64,000 nucleotides of DNA from Promethearchaeota archaeon (GTDB lineage: Archaea; Asgardarchaeota; Lokiarchaeia; Sigynarchaeales; SOKP01). Below, one piece after another: positions 17,531 through 26,551 of this stretch. A program made the position numbers and the translations under genes. The notes beneath the pieces are model-generated. The model saw nothing but the letters and a program-made list of their open reading frames with translations, made no database searches and had not been told where the DNA came from. Within the stretch, counting starts at the first letter, position 1. Each line of letters starts with the position of its first letter. The stretch is from assembly GCA_013375495.1 (NCBI GenBank), contig JABXKC010000011.1:25307-89306 (forward strand). The letters run 5' to 3'.

Positions 17531-19210
17531 ATGACTTTATTAACAACTGAAAAAGAGTTGGAAGCATCTGGAAACAATTTAGTGCAGAAGCCAATAACAG
17601 AATTGAAATATAAAAAAAAAAGTCTATGGAAAGTTATCGCAAAGAACGAGATAAGAATCAGGACAAGCAGTTTTCGAAACCATCGAAAATCGTTTTTTAT
17701 AATTCTATATGCTTTATTATTTTTATGGGCGTTTGTAATCGCTCCCTTCATATTTGACATGTTTATGCCGACTTTAGCAGCTCAATATTCAACCATTTTT
17801 AAACCTGTTATAGCAATTCTTATAGAGTCTTTCTTGATGACATTTTTTTTAATTTTAGTAATGTATCCCTTAAACAATGTCTATAGAGAGATGGAAGTTG
17901 GCTTTAAGGAATCTTTGTTAGCGACTCCTGTTAAACCTAACGATATTTTCTTAGGTGAATTCTTAGGAAAAGCTCCTATATATACTATGGCGGTCCTAAT
18001 CTTAGCCCCAATTATAGTAGGAATGATAAATCCACTCATAGATTTAACAATTGTACAATACATTGTAATTTATGCTTGTGTTTTTGGTGTTGTCTATTTT
18101 GCTAATCTAGTTGGATCTATACTTGCTAGTTGGTTTGAACATAAGATTTCTAAAAGTGAAAAAGCAAGGGATTTAGGAAAGGCATTAATATTGGTTTTCA
18201 CGATTGCAATGATTGTAATAATGTATGCTGTAATGTTTTTCCTTAACGAACTTTTGGCAAACCCAGAGTTGAAAAATTGGTTAGCATTCTATCCCTCACT
18301 GTGGTTTTCAAATATAATTTTATATAGCATTGATCCCGTTTTACTTGACACGTTTGTTTTAAACATCTGGATAAATCTATTATTGGCAGTAAGCGTCCCA
18401 CTAGTAATTTTATATATATCTTACAAAAAAGCGATGTCTTTTTACACCTTAGAAGGCGGTATCGAAAAAAGCAGCACCACGATTATAGAACACGAAAGTT
18501 CATTCTATAAAATTGTAAGGAAAGCAACAGGTCGAAAATGGGCTGGTTTAGTTGTTATGCAGCTAAAAAGATTTTTACGTAAGAAAGCAAACTACGCTAG
18601 AATTGTCTATGTAGTCGGACTTCTTGGATTTATGACCTGGTTTATAGCAGCAAATACATCAGATATTTTCGGTATATCGTTTGGAACGACCATATTAATC
18701 GCTATTGGAGGAGGGATCGGAAGCATGATGCTTGGACACCTTGGTTTTGTAGATTCGAAGGATTTAATCTGGGTTTATAAAAGATCCCCAAGAGGAATAA
18801 AAGGTTTAGTTTATTCGTACTTGCTTACCATGTTTATTTTAAACATATTTATTGCGGCGTCCATTTCGATTATATTCAATATAGTTGCAAACCTCGATAT
18901 CGTTAACACAATTATATTCTTTATAGAATTTTTGATATTTTCACAGATAACCATGTGTCAAGCTATGGGAATTGAATGTATATCCCCGGCTTATGGAGAA
19001 AAAGATTCAAACATGAAAAGTAACGCTATGATTTCTATGCTTCTCTTACAACCGTTAATTTTCCTACCTATAATGATGCTGATATTCATTGACATAGATT
19101 CTTGGACTATAAAAATGTTAATCTCACATGGCGTACTCTTCCTCTACAACTTTGCAGCAAGCATTCCATTGCTAATATTTGGCATGAAAAAATTAAATAA
19201 AATAGAATAA
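17531..19210 (+). CDS. ABC-2 type transporter permease
   Basis: The 559-residue membrane protein has about twelve hydrophobic segments arranged as two similar halves, each with a cytoplasmic start (KVIAKNEIRIRTSSF and VMQLKRFLRKKANYARI). This is the plan of a fused ABC-2 permease working with the ATPase just upstream. Export of a lipid, drug or sodium is possible; nothing in the sequence decides. Confidence 0.85.
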   Translation: MTLLTTEKELEASGNNLVQKPITELKYKKKSLWKVIAKNEIRIRTSSFRNHRKSFFIILYALLFLWAFVIAPFIFDMFMPTLAAQYSTIFKPVIAILIESFLMTFFLILVMYPLNNVYREMEVGFKESLLATPVKPNDIFLGEFLGKAPIYTMAVLILAPIIVGMINPLIDLTIVQYIVIYACVFGVVYFANLVGSILASWFEHKISKSEKARDLGKALILVFTIAMIVIMYAVMFFLNELLANPELKNWLAFYPSLWFSNIILYSIDPVLLDTFVLNIWINLLLAVSVPLVILYISYKKAMSFYTLEGGIEKSSTTIIEHESSFYKIVRKATGRKWAGLVVMQLKRFLRKKANYARIVYVVGLLGFMTWFIAANTSDIFGISFGTTILIAIGGGIGSMMLGHLGFVDSKDLIWVYKRSPRGIKGLVYSYLLTMFILNIFIAASISIIFNIVANLDIVNTIIFFIEFLIFSQITMCQAMGIECISPAYGEKDSNMKSNAMISMLLLQPLIFLPIMMLIFIDIDSWTIKMLISHGVLFLYNFAASIPLLIFGMKKLNKIE

Positions 19211-19340
19211 AAAGAGGTGGACTCAAAACTTTTTTTTATCTATATTTTTTTGTTATCAATTACAAAATAAAAACAAATAAATGAAATTATGAGGTAAGAT
19301 GTATTGTAATTACTCATTAAAGATGTAAGGTGATATTACT

Positions 19341-19997
19341 ATAAATCAAGAAATTGGACTTGATAAACTTGAAAAAAAAGCGTGGAGAACTACCTTTGAT
19401 GATGGAATCTTCGATATATACTTTGGAATTTTAATCGCAAGTTTTGGTCCTAGTACTGCTTTTACTGAAATTTTACCCTTTCCTTTAAATGTCTTGTTAG
19501 GGCCAATTATGATAGGGCTCGGTCTCGCTTTTTTTATTTTAAGCAAAAAATATCTTATTAAACCTCGTATAGGAGTGGTAAAATTTGGTCGTAAAAGAAA
19601 AGTCAGAAAGTTGAGAACAACAATAGTTTTAGCTTTTAATGTAGTGTTTTTATTAATCCTTTTTCTTTTTAATATATCAATTTTTAGAGGAAGTATAAAT
19701 ATTCCTTATAATATTGTTGTTCTTCTAGAAGGCTTACTATTTTTAACTGTTCCACTATTCCTTGTGGCTTATTTTATACAGCTTAGTCGCCTATATGTCT
19801 ATGCTCTTCTATTGGGATCTGGATTTTTTTTAGCAGATATTTCTTCAATTATCGTACCAATCCCTTTTAACTTTTTATTTACATATCTTTTATTAGGGGG
19901 GATTATTATCGTTGTAGGTATTACCTATCTTATTCGATTTATCAAAAAATATCAACTACCTCAGGAGGAGAAGAATAGCGATGGCGGAACACATTGA
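19341..19997 (+). CDS. Membrane protein, first of three tandem paralogues (ATA start proposed)
   Basis: The 218-residue product has four or five membrane helices and an N-terminal signature, LEKKAWRTTFDDGIFDIYFG, shared by the next two genes. No ATG, GTG or TTG precedes that signature in frame after the stop at 19326-19328. Starting at ATA 19341, 7 nt after AGGTGA (19328-19333), gives MNQEIGLDKLEKKAW, the same length as MNEQIDLKVLEKRAW in the third paralogue. The TTG at 19494 would remove the signature. Function unknown. Confidence 0.75.
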   Translation: MNQEIGLDKLEKKAWRTTFDDGIFDIYFGILIASFGPSTAFTEILPFPLNVLLGPIMIGLGLAFFILSKKYLIKPRIGVVKFGRKRKVRKLRTTIVLAFNVVFLLILFLFNISIFRGSINIPYNIVVLLEGLLFLTVPLFLVAYFIQLSRLYVYALLLGSGFFLADISSIIVPIPFNFLFTYLLLGGIIIVVGITYLIRFIKKYQLPQEEKNSDGGTH

Positions 19998-20643
19998 TAT
20001 AAAGGAAATGGAAAAAAAAGCTTGGATTTCTACTTTTCAAGATGGTCTATGGGACATATATTTTGGCTTGCTAATTATGGGGATGGGTTTTTCTTGGTTG
20101 GGGGGATTTTTTGGATTGCCAGAGACATTAAATGTTTTAGTGACTGTTATAGGTTGGGATATTGGAGTATTAGTCATTTTTTTTCTGGGAAAGAAATATA
20201 TTACTCGACCCAGGATGGGTTTTGTTAAATTTGGGCAAATACGCAAAAAGCGAAACAAATTATTAGGGCTATTTATAGCCTTGATGGTTGCTTTTACTTT
20301 AATAATTTTTATATTTACATTGCTAGGTATGTTTCAGTTGCATTTACCAGGGTTTATGGTCATGCTGTTGATAGGAGTACTATTTATTACACTGCCGTTT
20401 AGTATAATAGCATATTTCCTGCAATTAAAACGCCTATATATATACGCATTATTAGGAGGTTTTTCTTTATTTACTAGTGAACTACTACTGCCAATTATTG
20501 GTACACCATATCATGAGATTATACCATTTGGGGGGGTAGGTTTAGTTATTACAATCACAGGACTAACTATTTTTTTTAAGTTTCTGCAAAAATATTCAAA
20601 AAACGATCCAAGAGGGAAAGAATTAAGTGAACGAACAAATTGA
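19981..20643 (+). CDS. Membrane protein, second of three tandem paralogues
   Basis: A 220-residue membrane protein starting at ATG 19981 with a GGAGGAG Shine-Dalgarno inside the end of the previous gene. It begins MAEHIDIKEMEKKAW and continues STFQDGLWDIYFGLL, then has four or five helices with a basic loop after the second (RMGFVKFGQIRKKRNKLL). Genes overlap by 17 bp on both sides, so the set is translationally coupled. I do not recognise the family. Confidence 0.75.
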   Translation: MAEHIDIKEMEKKAWISTFQDGLWDIYFGLLIMGMGFSWLGGFFGLPETLNVLVTVIGWDIGVLVIFFLGKKYITRPRMGFVKFGQIRKKRNKLLGLFIALMVAFTLIIFIFTLLGMFQLHLPGFMVMLLIGVLFITLPFSIIAYFLQLKRLYIYALLGGFSLFTSELLLPIIGTPYHEIIPFGGVGLVITITGLTIFFKFLQKYSKNDPRGKELSERTN

Positions 20644-21262
20644 TTTAAAAGTATTAGAAAAAAGAGCTTGGAGATCTGCGTTTCAGGATGGTATTTGGGA
20701 CATTTATCTTGGTTTACTATTTTTAGGATTGGCGATTGCCCCTTTTGGAGATACTTTTGGTTTACCCGCAGAATTAGGGAGTATGATAATCGTAATTTGC
20801 TTTAATTCAATAGCAGTACTATTTTTAATTTTAGGTAAGAAATTTATTACTATTCCTCGAATAGGTTTTGTTAAATTTGGGGCTAAAAGAAAGAAAACGA
20901 AGAAAAGACTATTAGCATTTCTAGTTTTTAACATTCTGCTAGCTTTTGTATTTCTATCTGTAAACATTAGTGGAATTTTTGAGTTCTTAAATATAGGAGG
21001 TATTATTGAACCGTTAATTATTGGGTTATTTTTAATAACAGTTCCTCTAAGCATCTTAGCATATTTTTTAGAATTCCATCGATTGTACATATATGCAATT
21101 TTTTTCGGATTAGGTTTTTTCAATTCGGAATTACTATATCCTTTTGTAGGTTCTCCTTTAGACTTGTTTCTGAGTCTAGGGTTGGTAGGGATTGCTGTAA
21201 TTTCTATTGGTTTAGTATATCTCGTTCAGTTCCTCCGTAAATACCGCTCATCACGAAAGTAG
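20627..21262 (+). CDS. Membrane protein, third of three tandem paralogues
   Basis: A 211-residue membrane protein from GTG 20627. The N terminus MNEQIDLKVLEKRAW and the loop RIGFVKFGAKRKKTKKRLL repeat the features of the two genes before it. Its stop (TAG at 21260-21262) overlaps the AGGTGA that serves the downstream regulator. Probably the three proteins form one complex, or have diverged after duplication. Confidence 0.75.
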   Translation: MNEQIDLKVLEKRAWRSAFQDGIWDIYLGLLFLGLAIAPFGDTFGLPAELGSMIIVICFNSIAVLFLILGKKFITIPRIGFVKFGAKRKKTKKRLLAFLVFNILLAFVFLSVNISGIFEFLNIGGIIEPLIIGLFLITVPLSILAYFLEFHRLYIYAIFFGLGFFNSELLYPFVGSPLDLFLSLGLVGIAVISIGLVYLVQFLRKYRSSRK

Positions 21263-21272
21263 GTGAAATTCA

Positions 21273-21614
21273 ATCGCAAAAAAGAATGTGAAATCAGACG
21301 AATCTGAAGGAAAGATACAAGTTCTTGCAGATATTAACAAGCTTATTCACGAACCAGCTCGTTTGATGATCATTTCTCTTTTATATGTTGTTGAGAGCGC
21401 TGATTTCGTTTGGATTAAAGGGCAAACGGGATTAACTGACGGAAATTTATCTTCTCATCTTAGCAAACTTGAAAGTGTTGGCTATGTTACTGTTGAAAAA
21501 CGTATTAAAAATAAGAAAACTAACACTTTACTTAAGCTTAGTAATGGAGGTAGGAAAGCTTTTGAGGAGTATCGGATGAAATTAACACAAGTTTTAGAAA
21601 GTACAAATAAGTGA
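21273..21614 (+). CDS. Winged-helix transcriptional regulator (ArsR/HTH_27-like)
   Basis: A winged-helix domain is clear: LIHEPARLMIISLLYVVESADFVWIKGQTGLTDGNLSSHLSKLESVGYVTVEKR, then a wing and KLSNGGRKAFEEY. GTG at 21288 is an available start but has no Shine-Dalgarno. ATC 21273 lies 6 nt after AGGTGA (21261-21266) and adds AKKNV. The protein has 113 residues. As the last gene of the membrane-paralogue operon it probably regulates that operon. Confidence 0.82.
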   Translation: MAKKNVKSDESEGKIQVLADINKLIHEPARLMIISLLYVVESADFVWIKGQTGLTDGNLSSHLSKLESVGYVTVEKRIKNKKTNTLLKLSNGGRKAFEEYRMKLTQVLESTNK

Positions 21615-21754
21615 TATTGAGACAATATAACCATTAAAAAAGGGATAATTTATTCTATTTGTAAAGAGGATATCACGCAAATTTATGATAAACCTCAAAT
21701 TTAAATTTACTTAAACTATTATTTGTTTAAAATATAACAGAGAGAATTTTAAAA

Positions 21755-21958
21755 ATGACAGAATCTATAAAGCGATTTAAATGCTCGAATTGTGGCGAAG
21801 AAAGCCCAAGAAGATTACATGAGGAACCAGATAAAACACATGTGCTCTATTACTCAATGCAAGGAGCCCCAGTGTATAAAATAATTATATTTTAATTATT
21901 TGCACAAAAAAAGAAAATAAAATGCGGAAATTGTGGATTAGTCTTCGACAAAGCTTAA
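21755..21958 (+). pseudogene. Small zinc-ribbon gene interrupted by an in-frame stop
   Basis: From ATG 21755 the frame reads MTESIKRFKCSNCGEESPRR...YYSMQGAPVYKIIIF and meets TAA at 21893-21895. The same frame then continues LFAQKKKIKCGNCGLVFDKA to a stop at 21956-21958. The two CxxC pairs (CSNC and CGNC) on either side of the stop should make one zinc ribbon, so the gene was probably a single ~67-residue protein. A small insertion or a substitution around 21880-21900 broke it, unless this is a sequencing error. Confidence 0.55.
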
Positions 21959-21974
21959 TAAACCTTAGAATTCA

Positions 21975-22724
21975 TCAATTTTCAAATATTAATTGATGTA
22001 TTTCTCTAATTTTTTCAATCTTGATTTGCCCTGGTGCAGTTTTTTCTTCCAAAGAGCCATAGGTCCATGAGGATCCAAATTTAACGCATAAAATACGCGA
22101 CAATATGCCTAACTCCCCCATAGCAAAACATAAAAACTTCTTATCTTCCCGAGAAAGCTTTTTGCATATGTTTAACACATTTAGGTTGTCATCAAAAACT
22201 CGAGCTGTTAATATTATCTTGAAAATACTTCCATTAATTTTGTTTAAATCAATAAACAGTTCATTTTTTAACTTTTCATCAAACCTTTTTAGCATTTCAG
22301 CAATTTCTTCGTAAGTAATAGATTTTTCAAAATCGTGATAAGAGAAAATTAATTGTACATTGTTATCGTAAGCTAAATCAATAAGACTCTTCAGAACTTT
22401 GGATTCTGAGTTAATTTCAATATCTAAATAATCTGGCTTTACTTCAATTAAACGACTTAAAATATCTAACCTTTCATTTGTACTCAAATTATATTTCCCT
22501 CCCTCCTGTTTTTTTCTAAAAGTAAAGATCTTTGGTATTTTTGGAGGGATAATACTAATTAATTCTCTTAGAAAGGAATGTGTGAGAAATTTAGATTCGT
22601 TTATGTAATCAAGTCTAAGTTCAATTAGATCAGGGCCTTTATCTAGCGCAGTTTCTATAATTTGCTTATTTAAATTAAATTTTTCAGATTTAATTGGAAT
22701 TGCAACGCAGATTTTATATTTCAT
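21975..22724 (-). CDS. aroD: 3-Dehydroquinate dehydratase, type I
   Basis: The 249-residue protein has the type I order: IELRLDYI, FTFRKKQEGGKY, the catalytic His in FSYHDFEKS and the Schiff-base Lys in IFKIILTARVF, ending with SLEEKTAPGQI. It makes 3-dehydroshikimate, the substrate of AroE at 12.3-13.2 kb. It is separated from the other shikimate genes by several kilobases. Confidence 0.93.
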   Translation of the reverse strand: MKYKICVAIPIKSEKFNLNKQIIETALDKGPDLIELRLDYINESKFLTHSFLRELISIIPPKIPKIFTFRKKQEGGKYNLSTNERLDILSRLIEVKPDYLDIEINSESKVLKSLIDLAYDNNVQLIFSYHDFEKSITYEEIAEMLKRFDEKLKNELFIDLNKINGSIFKIILTARVFDDNLNVLNICKKLSREDKKFLCFAMGELGILSRILCVKFGSSWTYGSLEEKTAPGQIKIEKIREIHQLIFEN

Positions 22725-22760
22725 TATAACCCTATAAAAAAAATTAATGTAAAAATGAAT

Positions 22761-23423
22761 TTATACTTCTAAAATATTTTTAATATCATTTTCGGTCAAT
22801 GCTAAAGTATTTTCAGCGTTCACTTTTCTTAGTAGTTTTTTCTTTTTGTAGTATTTTATAATTGGTTTTGCATTTTTCTCGTAAGCATCTAAACGATTTT
22901 TTAAGGTTTCTTCGTTATCATCGCTTCTTTGTTCAAATTTTATTTCAGCACCACACTTATCACATATACCTTCTGTTTTTGGCGGAAGAGTATACTTGTT
23001 AAAGATTTCACCGCAATTTTTACACGAGTATCGTCCTAAAATTCTTTTTGTTATGATATCGCGACTTACATCTAATAGAAGGAATAAATCTACTTCAGTT
23101 ATCTGGGATAAGGCTTCAGTTTGATTTAAGGTTCGAGGAAAACCGTCTAATATGAATCCATGTTCTTGTACATCTTCCTTATTAAGTCTTTCAGCCACCA
23201 TATCAATAGTAACCTCGTCGGGAACTAATTCACCTTTATCCATAAATTCTTTAGCCTTTAAACCAAGCTGTGTTTCGTTTTTTAAATTTTCTCGGAAAAT
23301 ATCTCCAGTGCTAATATGTGATATATTAGGTAAAACCTTCTTAATTTGAGAAGAAAATGTCCCTTTTCCGCTTCCTGGAGGTCCGAACAGAACAACTCGT
23401 ACTTTAGAGTTCAATTCAATCAT
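22761..23423 (-). CDS. adk: Adenylate kinase with zinc-binding lid (bacterial/eukaryotic type)
   Basis: The 220-residue protein has the Adk P-loop (VVLFGPPGSGKGTFSSQI), ISTGDIFRENL, ILDGFPRTLNQ, and a LID with four cysteines (YSCKNCGEIF...GICDKCGAE) that should bind zinc. This is the long form used by bacteria and eukaryotes, not the short archaeal AdkA often found beside secY. The secY neighbourhood here indeed has no adk. Confidence 0.93.
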   Translation of the reverse strand: MIELNSKVRVVLFGPPGSGKGTFSSQIKKVLPNISHISTGDIFRENLKNETQLGLKAKEFMDKGELVPDEVTIDMVAERLNKEDVQEHGFILDGFPRTLNQTEALSQITEVDLFLLLDVSRDIITKRILGRYSCKNCGEIFNKYTLPPKTEGICDKCGAEIKFEQRSDDNEETLKNRLDAYEKNAKPIIKYYKKKKLLRKVNAENTLALTENDIKNILEV

Positions 23424-23535
23424 CTCTTATATTAGGCAAATATTTTTTTTTAGTAATATTAAAGAGTATGAGGGTAATAAATAACTTTTTTAAATAATCG
23501 TTACTAAAATGGGATTAAAGTCCATTAGAAAAAAA

Positions 23536-24375
23536 CTAAGTTTGGCCTCCACCATACAGGAAAAAATCTGGCATAAGTCGAGCGTTAGGTACAACAGAAT
23601 ATTTTCCAAGGTCGGTTACACCATTTTCAATTAAAACTTCATCATCAATGAAAAAGTTTCCTGTATATTCTGTGCTGGATCTGGTTAAGATAATGTAAGC
23701 AGCATCAGCTACAATCTCAGGTTTTCTCGAATGTTTTACTGCTGTTCCACCCCCTAATAGATTTTTAACTGCGGCTGTGGCGATAGCAGTTCTGGGCCAT
23801 AAAGCGTTTATTGCAATTCCGTCTTTTTTGAATTCTTCAGCCATACCAAGAACACACATGCTCATACCGTATTTTGACATTGTATAAGCTACATGATGAG
23901 CAAACCATTTTGAGTCCAAATTTAATGGTGGTGAGAGATTTAATATGTGGGGATTATCAGATTTCTTTAAATACGGAATGCATAACTTTGAACATAAAAA
24001 TGTTCCACGAACATTTACAGAAAACATAAGATCAAATCGCTTCATGGAAGTTTCTAGTGTGGGTGTCAGGTTTATAGCACTTGCATCGTTAATCAAGATA
24101 TCAATTCCACCAAATTCTCTCACAGTTGCATCGACGGCAGCTTGAACTTGATCTTCAAATCGGATATCAGCAATACAGGGAATTCCTTTTCCCCCCACAG
24201 ATTCAATATCTTCAACGGCCGAATAGACGGTTCCCGGTAGTTTCGGATGGGGCTCTTTGGTTTTAGCCACTACAGCTATATTCGCACCATCTTCAGCTAA
24301 TCTCATAGCAATTGCTTTTCCAATTCCTCTACTTGCTCCTGTAATAAAAGCAGTCTTCCCTTTTAAACCAGACAT
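23536..24375 (-). CDS. Short-chain dehydrogenase/reductase (HSDL2-like)
   Basis: An SDR with TGASRGIGKAIA (NAD(P) binding), NDAS in place of NNAS, and YTMSK (catalytic Tyr and Lys). The insertion KTKEPHPKLPGTVYSAVEDIES and the WPRTAIATAAV segment are as in the hydroxysteroid dehydrogenase-like 2 group. The start is ATG 24375, 8 nt after AGGTGA; the upstream GTG lies inside that Shine-Dalgarno. Substrate unknown. Confidence 0.88.
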   Translation of the reverse strand: MSGLKGKTAFITGASRGIGKAIAMRLAEDGANIAVVAKTKEPHPKLPGTVYSAVEDIESVGGKGIPCIADIRFEDQVQAAVDATVREFGGIDILINDASAINLTPTLETSMKRFDLMFSVNVRGTFLCSKLCIPYLKKSDNPHILNLSPPLNLDSKWFAHHVAYTMSKYGMSMCVLGMAEEFKKDGIAINALWPRTAIATAAVKNLLGGGTAVKHSRKPEIVADAAYIILTRSSTEYTGNFFIDDEVLIENGVTDLGKYSVVPNARLMPDFFLYGGGQT

Positions 24376-24529
24376 AGTATTATTCACCTTTATAATTTCT
24401 CAATATTTTTATTTTAATTTATTGAACTAAAATACCAAATTAGTGTTTGATTGAAAATATTTGGAGTCATTATTATCGTTTACAATTATAAATTAAAAGG
24501 AATGTATAAAATAGCAAAAGAAGAACGGA

Positions 24530-25117
24530 TTAAGAGGTTGTAAATGAGTTATCTATGTTTTTTATAAGAAATTCAACTTTTTTTTTTTCTAAGATGGTTA
24601 ATAACTTCGAAAATTTGCTTTTAATTGATTCTCCATAATAAGAATTTCCAAAAAAAGTATCTGATTTATTTATCGTGTTAATTAAGTATTTATTGCTCCC
24701 TAAATGCAAAAATAGTGAAATATCGTTGATAATTAATACTGGAGTTGGATTATTGTTATATTTTTCTAGAGTCTCATGTATTTTTTTAAAATTATTACAG
24801 ATATTTGAATACAATTCACTTTTATTCTTTGCTTTTAAGCGGGGGGGTATAATTTCACCTTCAAAATTAATATTATTACATTTTACACTATTTTCATAGT
24901 AATCGTAAATTCTCCCACCGATCTTTAAATTATTAAAATAAGCTAGTTTAGGAGCAAAGTCTAAAATACTTATCTCATTGGGTTCAATTTTTTTAATTTC
25001 TAAAAGAAATTGGACGAATTTTGCGGTAGAAAGGGTCTTGCCCGTATTCGTATCTCCGTAAATCAGCGTTTTTTTACCAACAAAAACGCTCAAATCAGAA
25101 TTTTTATTAAATTTCAT
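24530..25117 (-). CDS. P-loop protein of unknown function
   Basis: The 195-residue protein has a Walker A motif (IYGDTNTGKTLS, residues 19-30) and a probable Walker B (PVLIINDISLFLH). The rest shows no familiar features. It resembles small archaeal ATPases that bind a nucleotide through a KaiC/RecA-like core, but the assignment to a family is not possible by eye. It precedes nothing obviously related. Confidence 0.6.
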   Translation of the reverse strand: MKFNKNSDLSVFVGKKTLIYGDTNTGKTLSTAKFVQFLLEIKKIEPNEISILDFAPKLAYFNNLKIGGRIYDYYENSVKCNNINFEGEIIPPRLKAKNKSELYSNICNNFKKIHETLEKYNNNPTPVLIINDISLFLHLGSNKYLINTINKSDTFFGNSYYGESIKSKFSKLLTILEKKKVEFLIKNIDNSFTTS

Positions 25118-25149
25118 AAAATTTATTGTTTAAATAAGTTTTTGCGAGT

Positions 25150-25686
25150 TTAAAAGAATGTTTCTCTGGAATATCCAGTTCGCTTAAGAATTTTTAATAT
25201 CAAAAAGCCTATTACGCAACCAACTAAGGAACTCCAGAAGAAAAGCCACCAATAAAGTAACAGTCCACCTAGCGAGATTGTGCCATAAATCGGTACTAAT
25301 AGCTCTCCAATTGTTCCTCCAATGAAAACGGTACCAATTGGTTCAGCAAATGCGGCGTATTCGACATATTTAGGCTTCTTCTTCCATAAGATATGAGCGA
25401 CGATCCCAACAACTACAGCTCCCGAAATACCACCATGAAAGGCGTGGATTGTCCCAAGATTTGCTGCAAAGCGAATGATAGCGATCCCTAAGGCAGTAAG
25501 GCTTGAAAAAGTAATTCCTAATAATACAGCTGTAATAACATTTATTAAATGAGCAAATGGATTAATTTTTGTTCCAAATATTGTAAAAAATGCAAATGGA
25601 TTTAAGGAACTCAAAACGACCCCAACAGCTATAAAAATGGCTGTTAATACAACTTTTATTGTTGAGATTGGTCTTTTTTCACTCAT
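25150..25686 (-). CDS. thiW: ThiW-like ECF transporter S component
   Basis: The ~178-residue membrane protein has ThiW features: STIKVVLTAIFIAVGVVLSSL, the PFAHLINVITAVLLG segment, and GTIHAFHGGISGAVVVG. ThiW proteins are predicted substrate-binding components for a thiazole or thiamine precursor. The start chosen is ATG 25686, after GTGAT; an in-frame codon further upstream has no support. The ATPase and T components are not nearby, and no TPP riboswitch was seen. Confidence 0.75.
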   Translation of the reverse strand: MSEKRPISTIKVVLTAIFIAVGVVLSSLNPFAFFTIFGTKINPFAHLINVITAVLLGITFSSLTALGIAIIRFAANLGTIHAFHGGISGAVVVGIVAHILWKKKPKYVEYAAFAEPIGTVFIGGTIGELLVPIYGTISLGGLLLYWWLFFWSSLVGCVIGFLILKILKRTGYSRETFF

Positions 25687-25867
25687 GAGTATCACTTTTT
25701 GATTGATATATCTTATTTTTTTAACTAGAAGCAATTGTTACTTTCTGAAAATTAATTATCTTTAAAATTTAAACCTTATTTAATTATATAATTATCTCAT
25801 TCTAAAAAACTATGGATTAAACTCTCGTTCATTAGGATTATCGTAAAAACTTTAAGGTGTAAAAAGT

Positions 25868-26551
25868 ATTATTGAGATTGGAGAAAAAACAATAAACCCT
25901 ACAAAGATAATATGCATTGGTACGAATTATATGGATCATATTGAAGAAACTAAGTTAGAGGTTCCAAAAGAACCGGTTCTTTTTCCAAAGACTTTAAACT
26001 GTCTTATACGCAACGGTGAAGCAATTATTTATCCAAGATGGATATTTAACAACCGTAAATATAACAGGATTGATTATGAAGTAGAATTAGCTTTCGTTAT
26101 AAAAGATAAATGCAAGTATGTAAAAGTAAATGAAGCGTACGATCATATTCTAGGCTATACTGTTTTTAATGATATAACTGCTCGTAAGATACAAATTAAA
26201 GATATTACTTCAAAATTTCCTTGGTTTCGTTCGAAATCACTTGATACTTTCGGGCCAATTGGTCCGAGAATCGTTAGTCATCTCGAAATCAATGATCCAC
26301 ACAATCTTAAAATCGAGCTAAAATTAAACGGAGAAGTTAAACAATCTTCAAATACAAAACATCTGTTATTTAAGATTCCTGAGCTTTTAGAAAATATTTC
26401 ACAATTTTTTACTATGGAACCTGGAGATATTATTGCTACGGGAACTCCTTCGGGTATAGGCCCAATTAAACCAGGAGATGTCCTAGAAGCGTCGATCGAA
26501 AAAATTGGAACCCTAACAAATAAAGTTATTTTAGAAGAGGAAGTGAGCTAA
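25868..26551 (+). CDS. Fumarylacetoacetate hydrolase family protein 1 (ATT start proposed)
   Basis: The 227-residue protein and the next gene are tandem copies. FAH-family metal-binding sequence is present (YEVELAFVI, GTPSGIG). ATG 25931 falls inside the conserved NYMDHIEET block, equivalent to NYLDHIKET in the second copy, so it cannot be the start. The upstream frame reads IIEIGEKTINPTKIICIGTN, which aligns with MVKIGKTTINPTKILCLGRN when ATT 25868 is the first codon. AGGTG lies at 25855-25859. It probably hydrolyses or decarboxylates a 2-oxo acid; the substrate is unknown. Confidence 0.82.
   Translation: MIEIGEKTINPTKIICIGTNYMDHIEETKLEVPKEPVLFPKTLNCLIRNGEAIIYPRWIFNNRKYNRIDYEVELAFVIKDKCKYVKVNEAYDHILGYTVFNDITARKIQIKDITSKFPWFRSKSLDTFGPIGPRIVSHLEINDPHNLKIELKLNGEVKQSSNTKHLLFKIPELLENISQFFTMEPGDIIATGTPSGIGPIKPGDVLEASIEKIGTLTNKVILEEEVS

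Noticed and set aside
25741..25867. TPP riboswitch upstream of the ThiW-like gene
   Set aside because: No CTGAGA or other conserved TPP-box sequence is present.
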